The notes: generated by a model not told the origin, from the letters alone. Numbered from the stretch's first letter, positions 25,604 through 42,102 are shown. The stretch is 64,000 nucleotides of DNA from [Mycobacterium] fortunisiensis (GCF_019050325.1 NZ_VOMB01000010.1:62001-126000); one strand, 5' to 3'. Made by a program: numbers and translations.

Positions 25604-26689
25604 ATGGGCGTCCAAATCGATGTGACGGGGCTGAGCAAATCTTTCGGATCGTCAAAGATCTGGGAGGACGTCACGATGTCGATCCCCGCTGGCGAGGTCA
25701 GCGTGCTCCTGGGCCCGTCGGGTACCGGTAAATCCGTCTTCCTGAAGTCGCTGATCGGCCTGCTGCGCCCCGAGCGCGGTGAGATCATCATCGACGGCAC
25801 CAACATCCTGGAGTGCTCGGCCAAGGAGCTCTACGAGATCCGCACCCTGTTCGGGGTGCTGTTCCAGGACGGCGCCCTGTTCGGCTCGATGAACATCTAC
25901 GACAACACCGCCTTCCCGTTGCGCGAGCACACGAAGAAGAGCGAGAGCGAAATCCGCAACATCGTGATGGAGAAGCTCGAGCTCGTCGGTATGCCCAACG
26001 ACGGTCACAAGTTCCCCGGCGAGATCTCCGGCGGTATGCGCAAGCGCGCCGGCCTGGCCCGCGCCCTGGTGCTCGACCCGCAGATCATCCTCTGCGACGA
26101 GCCGGACTCCGGTCTGGACCCGGTGCGTACCGCCTACCTGAGCCAGCTGCTCATCGACATCAACGCGCAGATCGACGCGACGGTGCTGATCGTGACGCAC
26201 AACATCAACATCGCCCGGACCGTGCCGGACAACATCGGCATGCTGTTCCGTAAGCAGCTGGTCATGTTCGGTCCCCGTGAGGTGCTGCTGACCAGCGAGG
26301 AGCCCGTCGTCAAGCAGTTCCTCAACGGCCGCCGGATCGGTCCGATCGGTATGTCCGAGGAGAAGGACGAGGCGACCGCGGCCGCCGAGCAGGCGATGCT
26401 GGACGCGGGTCAGCACGACGGCGGTGTCGAGGAGATCGAGGGCGTGCCGCCGCAGCTGACCGCCACCCCGGGTATGCCCGAGCGTGCCGGTGTGGCCCGC
26501 CGTCAGGCCCGGGTGCGCGAGATCCTGCACACCCTGCCGCCGGCCGCGCAGGCCGCCATCCTGGACGACCTGGACGGCACCCACAAGCTGCCGGTGCACC
26601 AGTTCGGCGACGAGCCCACGACCCGGCATCAGCGGCCCGTCGAAGACGACGCGCCCACCGGTGTCATCGAGGTGCCACACCAGGCGTGA
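25604..26689 (+). CDS. mkl: Mkl/MceG ABC-transporter ATPase for Mce lipid importers
   Basis: A 361-residue ATP-binding subunit shared by the mycobacterial Mce lipid and sterol importers. Walker A is GPSGTGKS, the signature ISGGMRKR, Walker B IILCDEPDSGLD and the switch histidine VTHN. After the ATPase core (about 1-245) there is a hydrophilic C-terminal extension of about 115 residues, typical of mycobacterial MceG and involved in its stability. ATG at 25604 follows GGAAGGA. It is monocistronic, with the next gene 68 bp downstream. Its YrbE permeases are not in the window. Confidence 0.93.
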   Translation: MGVQIDVTGLSKSFGSSKIWEDVTMSIPAGEVSVLLGPSGTGKSVFLKSLIGLLRPERGEIIIDGTNILECSAKELYEIRTLFGVLFQDGALFGSMNIYDNTAFPLREHTKKSESEIRNIVMEKLELVGMPNDGHKFPGEISGGMRKRAGLARALVLDPQIILCDEPDSGLDPVRTAYLSQLLIDINAQIDATVLIVTHNINIARTVPDNIGMLFRKQLVMFGPREVLLTSEEPVVKQFLNGRRIGPIGMSEEKDEATAAAEQAMLDAGQHDGGVEEIEGVPPQLTATPGMPERAGVARRQARVREILHTLPPAAQAAILDDLDGTHKLPVHQFGDEPTTRHQRPVEDDAPTGVIEVPHQA

Positions 26690-26757
26690 GTTTTCGCCAA
26701 TCAGGCCGGGCCCATTCGGGTCCGGCCTGATTTGTGTCGTGAGAGGGCAGGAGCCGA

Positions 26758-27858
26758 ATGCACGCGCAGCGGGGTCAGCCCACCCGATTCGAGGAATTGG
26801 GCGGCGGCGTCACCCGGGCGCACGGCGTCGCGCACCGGCACATGACCCACCAGCTGGCGCGGGCCGAATACCTCTCCAAACGTTGGCTGTGGGTCGTTTT
26901 GGCCCTGGTGACCGTTGTCGTCCCCGTCGTCCCCGTTCTTTCCGCCCGCATACCGTTCTCGGGCGAGAATCTCCCTTATCTCCTGTACGGGCTGGCGTTC
27001 GCCGTCGCCATGGGTGTCGGGGTCTTCACCGTGTTCGGGTTCGGCGTGCTCGTTCTCGCAGCACCCCGGAGCTGGGCGCTCAAGCTGCCTGCCGGCACTG
27101 CCGTGTGGGCCGAGTTCAGGCCGGAGGCCATCGGTATCGGCTGGTTGGAGCGCTTCGATGCGCTCTACCTCGACCAGGTACTTCAGGTCCGGCGTGTTGA
27201 CTCGGTTCTCGTGGTGCAGGGCGTCGGTGACATCGAACTGCTGATCCCCGACGAACTGGTACCGCCGGACATCGCCGCCACATTGCTGTCCACCTTCAAA
27301 GAGCGTCGCCGGGTGATTCCGTCGTATTCGGAGGCGGCGAGGCCCGGGCTGAGGCAGCGGACGGGTCCCGACGGGGTGACCCGCACCAGGGACATTGCCG
27401 ACGCCGGCCTGGCCGACGAACTGGGCGCCGCGGTCAAGCGCAGTGTCGTGACGCGATTGGCGCTCGCACTCGCGATCCTCATACCGCTGGTGGTGCTCGG
27501 CTATTCGTATGTCGAGGACGGGCAGCTGACCGCGTCTTCGGTGCTCCGCGCGGCTGTGCTGATGGTCGCCGCTGTCGGTGCGCTCACGTACGTGGTGTAC
27601 TTCGCGACACCGGCGAAATTCCGTCAGTTGGTTCCGCCCGGAGCGCCGATCGCGGCCGAGTTCGGTCCGCAGCAGATCGGGGTACGTCTCGGAGGCCATC
27701 TGCAGATCCTGAAGCTGGACGGTATCGAACGCGTCTGGCACGCTGACCACGTATTTCACGTCTCGGCGCGAAGTTTGGGAGCAGGGCTGGTCATCCCGGA
27801 CCGGCTGGTTCCGGCGGATGTCGCATCAGGGCTGTTCGCCCAATTCGGCGCGGCGTGA
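26758..27858 (+). CDS. Membrane protein with internally duplicated TM-hairpin plus soluble domain
   Basis: A 366-residue protein of no named family. It has four hydrophobic segments, paired at about 42-60/70-100 and 230-250/260-285. Each pair is followed by a similar soluble domain: the first has AVWAEFRPEAIGIGWLERFD and IELLIPDELVPPDIAATLL, the second has PIAAEFGPQQIGVRLGGHLQ and GLVIPDRLVPADVASGLF. The soluble unit resembles YcxB-like/PH-like domains attached to two membrane helices. This is a clear tandem duplication. ATG at 26758 follows GGAG. It lies between mkl and the rpoB promoter. Confidence 0.75.
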   Translation: MHAQRGQPTRFEELGGGVTRAHGVAHRHMTHQLARAEYLSKRWLWVVLALVTVVVPVVPVLSARIPFSGENLPYLLYGLAFAVAMGVGVFTVFGFGVLVLAAPRSWALKLPAGTAVWAEFRPEAIGIGWLERFDALYLDQVLQVRRVDSVLVVQGVGDIELLIPDELVPPDIAATLLSTFKERRRVIPSYSEAARPGLRQRTGPDGVTRTRDIADAGLADELGAAVKRSVVTRLALALAILIPLVVLGYSYVEDGQLTASSVLRAAVLMVAAVGALTYVVYFATPAKFRQLVPPGAPIAAEFGPQQIGVRLGGHLQILKLDGIERVWHADHVFHVSARSLGAGLVIPDRLVPADVASGLFAQFGAA

Positions 27859-27944
27859 CCCGCGGACAAGATAACGCCCGCTCAACCGTTGCGCGAGCTG
27901 CGGATCCGGGGCAGAGTTGGGCGCATCAAACCGCGCGTCACCTC

Positions 27945-27973
27945 TTGACGGAAGGCCATGGACAGGCCAATCT
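27945..27973 (+). promoter_or_regulatory. Candidate upstream rpoB promoter
   Basis: TTGACG (27945-27950), 17-bp spacer, CAATCT (27968-27973). If used, the rpoB mRNA would have a leader of about 310 nt. The 431-bp gap before rpoB holds no coding sequence that I can support. Confidence 0.5.
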
Positions 27974-28141
27974 GTTGGGCAGCATGTGTGAAGGGTTTAG
28001 TGGACGCCAGCCAGCGCCGGGTGACCCAATTCATGCAGTGGATGTGTGGTGGTTGAGGAATGCGCCGTCTTGCGCTATCGTTGGACGTTGCGCTGGCTGC
28101 ACCCTGCCCACCCTCACCTGATCTGCACATAATGTTCTAGC

Positions 28142-28156
28142 CTGAGCGTTGCTCAG
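28142..28156. repeat. Hairpin CTGAGC/GCTCAG in the rpoB leader
   Basis: A perfect 6-bp inverted repeat with a GTT centre, itself between two CTAG tetramers, about 135 bp before the rpoB start. Confidence 0.5.
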
Positions 28157-28163
28157 TATCTAG

Positions 28164-35790
<7,627 letters not shown>

Positions 35791-35806
35791 TCACTGACGA
35801 AGAGGT

Positions 35807-35840
35807 CCCCGCGCCCGTTGTCTGGGTGCGGGGGCTTTTT
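35807..35840 (+). terminator. Intrinsic terminator of rpoBC
   Basis: CCCCGCGCCC and GGGTGCGGGG form a 10-bp stem (one G-T-type mismatch) with a 7-nt loop, followed by GCTTTTT. Confidence 0.85.
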
Positions 35841-35886
35841 CGTGGGTCCGGGCATGTCGTGGCGTCCCGGATCAGGCTCGAGCCTG

Positions 35887-35940
35887 CTTTGTCACGGCAG
35901 AGTGGCTCTCGGCGCCGACAGCCACTCTCGCGTGACAAAG
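35887..35940. repeat. 54-bp long inverted repeat between rpoC and end
   Basis: Arms of 21 nt: CTTTGTCACG-GC-AGAGTGGCT on the left and AGCCACTCT-CG-CGTGACAAAG on the right pair perfectly except for the two central GC/CG bases; the 12-nt loop itself contains the palindrome CGGCGCCG. It lies after the rpoC terminator and 33 bp before the -10 box of end. Its role is not known. Confidence 0.75.
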
Positions 35941-35972
35941 TTGGACGGCAAAGTCATGTCACCGGACCCACC

Positions 35973-35978
35973 TAGACT
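35973..35978 (+). promoter_or_regulatory. -10 box, leaderless end gene
   Basis: TAGACT then seven bases then GTG at 35986. Confidence 0.6.
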
Positions 35979-35985
35979 TGGCGGC

Positions 35986-36738
35986 GTGCTCATCGGCTCC
36001 CATGTAGACAACACCGACCCGTTGGCGGCGGCCGTCGCAGATGGCGCTGACGTGGTGCAGTTCTTCCTCGGTAACCCGCAGAGCTGGAAGAAGCCCAAAC
36101 CTCGCGACGACGCCGACATGCTGAAGGCGTCGGGCGTCGGCCTGTATGTGCACGCGCCCTACCTGATCAACGTGGCCTCGGCGAACAACCGGGTGCGGAT
36201 CCCGTCGCGCAAGATTTTGCAGGACACCTGCGACGCCGCCGCCGAGATCGGCGCCACCGCGGTGATCGTGCACGGCGGCCACGCCGACGACAACGACATG
36301 GCGGCCGGCTTCGAGCGCTGGGTCAAGGCGCTGGATTACCTGGAAACCGACGTTCCGGTCTACCTGGAGAACACCGCAGGCGGTGACCATGCCATGGCCC
36401 GGCATTTCGACACCATCGCCCGGCTGTGGGAACGCATCGGGGACAAGGGAATTGGCTTCTGCCTGGACACCTGTCACGCCTGGGCGGCGGGGGAGGCGCT
36501 GATCGATGCGGTCGACCGGATCAAGGCCATCACCGGCCGGATCGACCTCGTGCACTGCAATGACTCACGCGATGCGGCCGGCTCTGGCGCCGATCGGCAT
36601 GCGAATTTCGGTGCCGGGCAGATCGATCCGCAGTTGTTGGCGGCGGTGGTAAAGACAGCTGATGCGCCGGTGATCTGTGAGACGTCCGACGCGGGCCGCA
36701 AGGACGACATCGCCTTCCTGCGCCGGCACGTCGACTGA
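35986..36738 (+). CDS. end: Endonuclease IV (AP endonuclease)
   Basis: A 250-residue TIM-barrel zinc enzyme that cleaves DNA 5' to abasic sites in base excision repair. Metal-binding and family motifs are [41 protein letters not shown] and the [11 protein letters not shown] loop. GTG at 35986 gives the typical VLIGSHV start and lies seven bases after a TAGACT box, so the longer upstream frame through the inverted repeat is rejected. Rv0670 occupies the same place after rpoC. Confidence 0.95.
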   Translation: MLIGSHVDNTDPLAAAVADGADVVQFFLGNPQSWKKPKPRDDADMLKASGVGLYVHAPYLINVASANNRVRIPSRKILQDTCDAAAEIGATAVIVHGGHADDNDMAAGFERWVKALDYLETDVPVYLENTAGGDHAMARHFDTIARLWERIGDKGIGFCLDTCHAWAAGEALIDAVDRIKAITGRIDLVHCNDSRDAAGSGADRHANFGAGQIDPQLLAAVVKTADAPVICETSDAGRKDDIAFLRRHVD

Positions 36739-36790
36739 ACACGCAGGTCACAGGAATGGCTTTCAACGGCAACATGACGCGTAGGTGAAC

Positions 36791-36796
36791 TAACGT
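36791..36796 (+). promoter_or_regulatory. -10 box, leaderless PAP2 gene
   Basis: TAACGT then seven bases then GTG at 36804. Confidence 0.5.
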
Positions 36797-36803
36797 CATC
36801 GCG

Positions 36804-37865
36804 GTGACCGCGGTTGATGACTCGGTAGCCGAAGAAGCTCCAGCGCAAGCAGTCGGTGAGACCCGTGCTCACCGACTGCGCGTGCTGCGGTATGCGGCGA
36901 TCCTGATCTGGGCGGGTGTGGTCGGCTATCGCACCGTCACCGACGGTTTCGCCTTCAACCGCGAGTTGCTGCTGCTGTATATCTGCACCGGCCTGCTCGC
37001 GGCCAGCATCGGCCAGGGCCGGCGCATGTTCTATGTGATCCGGGACTGGCTGCCCTTTGCGCTGGTGCTGGTGGCCTATGACCTGAGCCGCGGCGCGGCG
37101 ACCCTGATCGGCCGGCCCACGCTGTGGCACTGGCAGGTCGATGTCGACCGCTGGATGTTTTTGGGGACGGTGCCCACGGTGTGGCTGCAGGAGCGGCTGA
37201 AGCTGCCCCATCCGCCGTGGTGGGAAGTTGTGATCAGCACGGTCTACATGTCGTTCTTCATCCTGCCCTACGTGGTGGCCGGGGTGCTGTGGCTGCGCGA
37301 CCGGGAGGAGTGGAAGCGGTTCGTCCGGCTGTTCGTCGGCTTGTCGTTCGCGGCGCTGGCCATTTACGCGTTGCTGCCCGCCGCCCCGCCGTGGGCGGCC
37401 GCGCGGTGCACCGCCGAGGACATCGACGGTGGACCGTCCGGGCCGCGGTGCATGTTCCGTTCGGCCCGCGAGGCGGTCGATGGGGGACTTCTCGGCGCGA
37501 TGCAGTCCAGCCAGGACGGTGCGCACGACTGGATCGAGCGCATCGTCACCCGGGGCTGGGGCAAACTGCACCTGCACAGTGCCACCGCTCTGATCGATCA
37601 GGGCCAGGCCAGCGTCAACCTGGTGGCGGCCATCCCGTCGTTGCATGCCGGGTTGACGGCCGCGGTGGCGGCGTTCCTGTGGCATCGGGTGAATCGGGGC
37701 TGGCGGCCGGTGCTGGTCGCCTATCCGCTCATCATGGCGTTCACCCTGGTGTACACCGCCGAGCACTACGTCGTCGACATTCTGCTGGGCTGGACGCTGG
37801 CCGCGGTGGTGGTGATGCTGCTCAACCGCTACGAGGCGCGACGGCAGGCGCGGGCCGGGGCGTGA
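36804..37865 (+). CDS. PAP2-superfamily membrane protein (inositolphosphotransferase/AUR1-like)
   Basis: A 353-residue integral membrane protein with about six to seven hydrophobic helices. The acid-phosphatase-like motifs are PSLHAGLTAA (about residue 277) and YTAEHYVVDILLGW (about 318), with the C2 and C3 histidines present. The AUR1-like group of this superfamily transfers inositol phosphate or dephosphorylates lipid phosphates at the outer membrane face. The long segment before the helical pair (HWQVDVDRWMFLGTVP) fits that group. It is leaderless by its -10 spacing and convergent with the next SDR gene. Confidence 0.85.
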   Translation: MTAVDDSVAEEAPAQAVGETRAHRLRVLRYAAILIWAGVVGYRTVTDGFAFNRELLLLYICTGLLAASIGQGRRMFYVIRDWLPFALVLVAYDLSRGAATLIGRPTLWHWQVDVDRWMFLGTVPTVWLQERLKLPHPPWWEVVISTVYMSFFILPYVVAGVLWLRDREEWKRFVRLFVGLSFAALAIYALLPAAPPWAAARCTAEDIDGGPSGPRCMFRSAREAVDGGLLGAMQSSQDGAHDWIERIVTRGWGKLHLHSATALIDQGQASVNLVAAIPSLHAGLTAAVAAFLWHRVNRGWRPVLVAYPLIMAFTLVYTAEHYVVDILLGWTLAAVVVMLLNRYEARRQARAGA

Positions 37866-37874
37866 GGCGACGGC

Positions 37875-38648
37875 TCAGGTGACCCGGCCGCCGTTGACAC
37901 CGATGATCTGGCCGGTGACGTAGCCGGCGTCGTCGGAGCACAGGTAGCTGCATGCGCCGGCGATGTCCTCGGGCTCGCCGATCCGCCGGACCGGGAGCCG
38001 GGCGGCCAGCGCCTCGACGTCCCCGAGGTGCCCGCGGTCGGCGGAGGCCCGCATCATCGGCGTCATGATCGAGCCGGGCGGAATGGTGTTGACCGTGATG
38101 CCGCTGGGGCCCAACTCCAGCGCCAGGCATTTGGTCATCGCGATCATGGCGCCCTTCGACGAGGCGTAGTGCGTCATGTACTCCGAACCGGTCTGCGCGC
38201 TGGAGGAGGAGATGTTGACGATGCGGCCCCAGCCGGCCTCGGTCATGTCACCCACGACGGCCTGGGTGCAGTAGAACGCACTGTTGAGGTTGACCTTGAT
38301 GATCCGGTCCCACTGCTCGTCGGTGATGTCGACGAAACGCTGGAAGCCGGTGATGCCGGCATTGTTCACCAGTACCAGGATCGGGCCGAGCTCGTCGCGC
38401 ACCCGCTGCATGGCGGCGTTGACCTGCTCGCGCACCGAGACGTCGACCCCGCCGAGCGCCAGCGCCCGGTACCCGGCCGAATTGATCTGGGCGGCAACGT
38501 GTTCGGCGGCGTCGCCGTCCAGGTCGACGATCGCCACCGCGAAACCGTCGCGGGCCAGCCGCCGGGCGATCGCCTCGCCCATTCCTTTGCCGCCGCCGGT
38601 GACGACGGCGGTGCGGGCAGGGTTGCGGGCGTGGTCGGTACTTGTCAT
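37875..38648 (-). CDS. Short-chain dehydrogenase/reductase, FabG-like
   Basis: A 257-residue classical SDR. The NAD(P)-binding motif is TGGGKGMGEAIA, the structural NNAG motif follows, and the active site is S (ISSSSAQTG), Y and K (HYASSKGAM). The aspartate in IVDLDGD after the second strand favours NAD(H). ATG at 38648 follows GGAGAG. It lies 23 bp downstream of an LLM-class oxidoreductase, so the two are likely one transcript. Substrate unknown; acyl or sterol alcohols are possible in this lipid-rich context. Confidence 0.88.
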   Translation of the reverse strand: MTSTDHARNPARTAVVTGGGKGMGEAIARRLARDGFAVAIVDLDGDAAEHVAAQINSAGYRALALGGVDVSVREQVNAAMQRVRDELGPILVLVNNAGITGFQRFVDITDEQWDRIIKVNLNSAFYCTQAVVGDMTEAGWGRIVNISSSSAQTGSEYMTHYASSKGAMIAMTKCLALELGPSGITVNTIPPGSIMTPMMRASADRGHLGDVEALAARLPVRRIGEPEDIAGACSYLCSDDAGYVTGQIIGVNGGRVT

Positions 38649-38671
38649 GTCTCTCCGTTCGTGTGGTGTGC

Positions 38672-39637
38672 TCAGCGACCCGTCAATGCGGTCACCACCG
38701 GGGCAAACGCCTCGAGTTGTGCCTGCTGGATGGTCACGTAGTTGATGCCGAACCGTTCGCGCCGGGCCTGCAGAGTCTCGATGATCGAGGGCACCGGCCC
38801 GGCCAGAACGTTGGGATGGTCGGTCAGGACCGGCAGTGGCAGGCCGGTGTCGGCGCTGATGGTCTGTAGTGCCGAGGCCGGGTCGGAGGTGACGGTGGTG
38901 AAGTACGGCGAGCTCTCCACGTCGAGGTCGGTCAGGCGCGCGCCGGCGGCGTCGCGTACGTAGCCGATGCGCCGCATTGCCTCCTCGGCCGGGCTCAGCC
39001 CGTCGGCGTTGCGGTGCTCGAACGGCACGTTGGAGATGCTGACGATGTCGGCGGCACGTGCCGCGAAGGACAGCACGCGGCGCCGGCCGCCGCCGATCAT
39101 GATCGGCGGATGGGGTTGCTGCACCGATCGGGGCCGCCCGGCGTAGCCGGCCACGTTGACGAATTCGCCGGTGCGGGAGAGCTGTTCGCCGGCGCAGTGC
39201 TCCTTGAACAGCGCGACCACCTCCTGCAGTTTGTCGATCCGCCGACCGGGCCGGTCGAAGTCCAGACCCATGGCGCGATACTCGCCCTCGCTCCAGCCCG
39301 CGCCGATGCCGAACTCCAATCGGCCGTCGGACAGCAGGTCCAGCGTCGCGGCCTCCTTGGCCAGCACCGCGGGCACGTGGTAGTCGACGCAGAACACCCG
39401 GCAGCCCACCCGCAGCGTGGTGGTGGCGGCCGCGGCCATCGCCATCGCGGCGATCGGCGCCAGGTCCTGCCGTGGGGTGTGTGCCGCGCGCTGCGCCGGG
39501 CCGGGGCCCAGATAGTGATCGGCGAGCAGCAGCGTCGAGTAGCCGAGATCTTCGACGGTTGTGGCCAACTGGCGCCACTGTGCCCCGGATGCCGCGTTGG
39601 TGGCCTGGACGGCGAAGCGGAAGGGGCGGTGCGGCAT
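38672..39637 (-). CDS. LLM-class (probably F420-dependent) oxidoreductase
   Basis: A 321-residue luciferase-like TIM-barrel protein. Family features: N-terminal FRFAVQATN, LLLADHYLGPGPAQ, the segment LLSDGRLEFGIGAGWSEGEYRAMGLDFDRPGRRI in outline, and PIMIGGGRRRVLSFAARAAD. Mycobacteria have many such enzymes and most use F420. ATG at 39637 lies six bases after a TACGCT box, so the mRNA is probably leaderless. It is 63 bp from the TetR gene on the same strand, and followed by an SDR. Confidence 0.87.
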   Translation of the reverse strand: MPHRPFRFAVQATNAASGAQWRQLATTVEDLGYSTLLLADHYLGPGPAQRAAHTPRQDLAPIAAMAMAAAATTTLRVGCRVFCVDYHVPAVLAKEAATLDLLSDGRLEFGIGAGWSEGEYRAMGLDFDRPGRRIDKLQEVVALFKEHCAGEQLSRTGEFVNVAGYAGRPRSVQQPHPPIMIGGGRRRVLSFAARAADIVSISNVPFEHRNADGLSPAEEAMRRIGYVRDAAGARLTDLDVESSPYFTTVTSDPASALQTISADTGLPLPVLTDHPNVLAGPVPSIIETLQARRERFGINYVTIQQAQLEAFAPVVTALTGR

Positions 39638-39643
39638 ATGGGT

Positions 39644-39649
39644 AGCGTA
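39644..39649 (-). promoter_or_regulatory. -10 box, leaderless LLM gene
   Basis: TACGCT on the minus strand, six bases before ATG 39637. Confidence 0.5.
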
Positions 39650-39700
39650 GCTAGCTATCTGCAGAAAAGAAACACTTGTGTTTATTTTTCCCGCGCGACG

Positions 39701-40324
39701 TCAGCGGGGTGTGGTGCCGAGCAGGAAGAGCCGGATCGCGCTGCGCAGATGCCGGTCCTGCTGCGCCTCGGTCCGGAAGATGCCGAAGTCGGCCAGTCGG
39801 GCCGGCACCGATTCCACCAGGGTGAGAAAGTGCTCGGCGGTGAGTTCGGCGTCGTCGACCTCGATCCGTCCGCGGGCGGCGTGCCGGCGCAGCAGGTCGG
39901 CGAGCACACGTTGGCGCGGCGCCCACGTCATCGAATCCGCCGCGACGGCGAACTCTGGGAACTGGGCGGCCTCGGTCATCGCGATCCGTTTGAGCTTGAC
40001 GTTGCGTGGGTGCGTGGCGCGGGCGATCGCCAACCGGCCGAAGGCGATCAGATCGGCCTCGAGGTCGTCGGTGTCGGTCATGGTGAACGAGTCGTCGTCG
40101 GCGATGCCGGACAGCGCCCACGGGATGACGTCGAGGAACGCCGTGCGCTTGTCGGGGTAGCGGGCGTAGAGGGTCTTGCGGGTGATGCCCGCGGCGCGGG
40201 CGATGGCGTCCATGCTCGTCGCGGCGTAACCGGATTCCAGGAACGCCTCCACTGCGGCTTCCCGGACCCGCCGGTCGAGTTCCTGCGCCTCGGTCCTGGT
40301 GGGCCGTCCGCGCCGAGTCGTCAC
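39701..40324 (-). CDS. TetR-family regulator beside the fadE8-like gene
   Basis: A 207-residue TetR repressor. The helix-turn-helix is AFLESGYAATSMDAIARAAGITRKTLYARYPDKRTAF in outline. The C-terminal half (from about 75) resembles TetR_C domains that bind acyl-type effectors. GTG at 40324 is six bases after TACACT, hence a leaderless mRNA. It is divergent from the acyl-CoA dehydrogenase, with a TACAAC-N9-GTTGTA palindrome between, and could control both directions. Confidence 0.87.
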   Translation of the reverse strand: MTTRRGRPTRTEAQELDRRVREAAVEAFLESGYAATSMDAIARAAGITRKTLYARYPDKRTAFLDVIPWALSGIADDDSFTMTDTDDLEADLIAFGRLAIARATHPRNVKLKRIAMTEAAQFPEFAVAADSMTWAPRQRVLADLLRRHAARGRIEVDDAELTAEHFLTLVESVPARLADFGIFRTEAQQDRHLRSAIRLFLLGTTPR

Positions 40325-40330
40325 CCGTGA

Positions 40331-40336
40331 AGTGTA
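40331..40336 (-). promoter_or_regulatory. -10 box, leaderless TetR gene
   Basis: TACACT on the minus strand, six bases before the GTG at 40324. Confidence 0.5.
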
Positions 40337-40374
40337 GGTACCGGCAGCCGTCGCGGGCCGGACGCCGCGGGCAT

Positions 40375-40407
40375 TACAACTATTGTGCGGTTGTAGGAAA
40401 TTTGTAA
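40375..40407. promoter_or_regulatory. TetR operator candidate before fadE8-like gene
   Basis: TACAAC (40375-40380) and GTTGTA (40390-40395) are inverted with a 9-bp spacer; a further TTGTAA (40402-40407) pairs with TTACAA at 40374-40379. Confidence 0.5.
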
Positions 40408-40417
40408 CACTGGAGGT

Positions 40418-42055
40418 ATGGCTCATCTTTCCGGGACCCACGTCGTCACCAACCAGGTCCCCCCGTTGCAGGACTACAACCCGGCCACCTCGCCGGTACT
40501 CGCCGAGGCTCTGATCCGCGAGGGCGGGCAGTGGGGCGTCGACGACGTGTACGAACTCGGCGCCCTGAACGGCACCGCCAAGGCGCAGCGCTGGGGTGAA
40601 CTCGCCGACCGCAACCAGCCGATCCTGCACACCCACGACCGTTACGGCCACCGCATCGACGAGGTCGAATACGACCCGGCGTACCACGAACTGATGAATA
40701 CGGCCGTCACGCACGGCCTGCACGGCGCACCGTGGGCCGACGAGCGCGAAGGCTCACACGTGGTGCGTGCCGCCAAGACCTCGGTGTGGAACGTCGAGCC
40801 CGGCCACATGTGCCCGATCTCGATGACCTACGCCGTGGTGCCGGCGCTGCGGTTCAACCCGGAACTGGCCGCGGTCTACGAGCCACTGCTGACCAGCCGG
40901 ATGTACGACCCCGAACTCAAGCTCGCGACCACGAAAGCCGGTATCACCGCCGGCATGTCGATGACCGAGAAGCAGGGCGGGTCCGATGTTCGTGCCGGCA
41001 CCACCGAGGCCACCCGCAATGCCGACGGGAGCTACAGCCTGACCGGCCACAAGTGGTTCACCTCCGCACCGATGGGCGACATCTTCCTGGTGCTCGCGCA
41101 GGCACCCGGTGGTCTGAGCTGTTTCTTCCTGCCCCGCATCCTGCCCGACGGCACCCGCAACCGGATGTTCCTGCAGCGGCTCAAGGACAAGCTCGGCAAC
41201 CATGCCAACGCCTCCAGCGAGGTGGAGTACGACGGGGCCACCGCCTGGCTGGTGGGTGAAGAGGGCCGCGGCGTGCCGACCATCATCGAGATGGTCAACC
41301 TCACCCGGCTGGACTGCACGCTGGGCAGCGCCACCAGCATGCGCAACGGTCTGGCGCGCGCGGTCCATCACGCCCAGTACCGAAAAGCCTTCGGCGCCTA
41401 CCTGATCGACCAGCCCCTGATGCGCAACGTGCTCGCCGACCTGGCGGTGGAGGCCGAGGCGGCCACCATGCTGGCCATGCGGATGGCCGGTGCCACCGAC
41501 AAGGCGGTTCGCGGTGACGAGCGCGAGGCGTTGTTGCGGCGTATCGGCCTGGCGGCCGGCAAGTACTGGGTGTGCAAGCGGGCCACGCCGCACGCCGCCG
41601 AGGCGATGGAGTGCCTGGGCGGTAACGGCTACGTCGAGGAGTCCGGCATGCCCCGGCTGTACCGGGAGGCCCCGCTGATGGGCATCTGGGAAGGCTCGGG
41701 CAACGTCAGCGCACTGGATACGTTGCGCGCCATGGCAACCCGGCCGCAGAGTGTCGAGGTGCTCTTCGACGAACTCGCCCAGACGGCTGGTCAGGATCCG
41801 CGGCTGGACCGGCACGTCACGGCCCTGCAGAACGACCTGGCCGACGTGGAGACGATCACCTATCGGGGACGCAAGGTCGCCGAGGACATTTCGCTGGCCA
41901 TGCAGGGCGCCCTGCTGGTGCGTCACGGTCATCCGGCCGTGGCCGAGGCGTTCCTGGCCAGCCGGCTCGGCGGGCAGTGGGGCCAGGCTTTCGGCACCCT
42001 GCCGACCGGACTCGACCTGGCGCCGATCCTCGAGCGCGCCCTGGTCAAGGGGTGA
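40418..42055 (+). CDS. fadE8: Acyl-CoA dehydrogenase, FadE8/AidB-like
   Basis: A 545-residue flavoenzyme of the AidB-like branch. The FAD-binding segment is GMSMTEKQGGSDVRAGTT, the ACAD middle domain includes GHKWFTSAPMGDIFLVLAQ, and the C-terminal motif is ECLGGNGYVEESGMPRLYREAPLMGIWEG. Such proteins oxidise acyl-CoAs or, as in AidB, bind DNA during alkylation stress; the active-site base is not certain. ATG at 40418 follows TGGAGG. It matches Rv0672 in length and position. It is 47 bp from the PaaX-type gene and part of an acyl-CoA gene set. Confidence 0.9.
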   Translation: MAHLSGTHVVTNQVPPLQDYNPATSPVLAEALIREGGQWGVDDVYELGALNGTAKAQRWGELADRNQPILHTHDRYGHRIDEVEYDPAYHELMNTAVTHGLHGAPWADEREGSHVVRAAKTSVWNVEPGHMCPISMTYAVVPALRFNPELAAVYEPLLTSRMYDPELKLATTKAGITAGMSMTEKQGGSDVRAGTTEATRNADGSYSLTGHKWFTSAPMGDIFLVLAQAPGGLSCFFLPRILPDGTRNRMFLQRLKDKLGNHANASSEVEYDGATAWLVGEEGRGVPTIIEMVNLTRLDCTLGSATSMRNGLARAVHHAQYRKAFGAYLIDQPLMRNVLADLAVEAEAATMLAMRMAGATDKAVRGDEREALLRRIGLAAGKYWVCKRATPHAAEAMECLGGNGYVEESGMPRLYREAPLMGIWEGSGNVSALDTLRAMATRPQSVEVLFDELAQTAGQDPRLDRHVTALQNDLADVETITYRGRKVAEDISLAMQGALLVRHGHPAVAEAFLASRLGGQWGQAFGTLPTGLDLAPILERALVKG

Positions 42056-42102
42056 CACCTCCGCGTCTGCTCGGCGAGGTAATGGGGGAGGGGGAACCCG
42101 GC

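Noticed and set aside
27882-28130. 82-codon minus-strand open frame in the rpoB leader
   Set aside because: No ribosome site, unusual composition and it lies over the promoter; taken as chance.
38649-39578. Upstream extension of the SDR at 37875
   Set aside because: It is an alternate frame over the LLM gene and has no Rossmann or family motifs before MTSTDHARNP.
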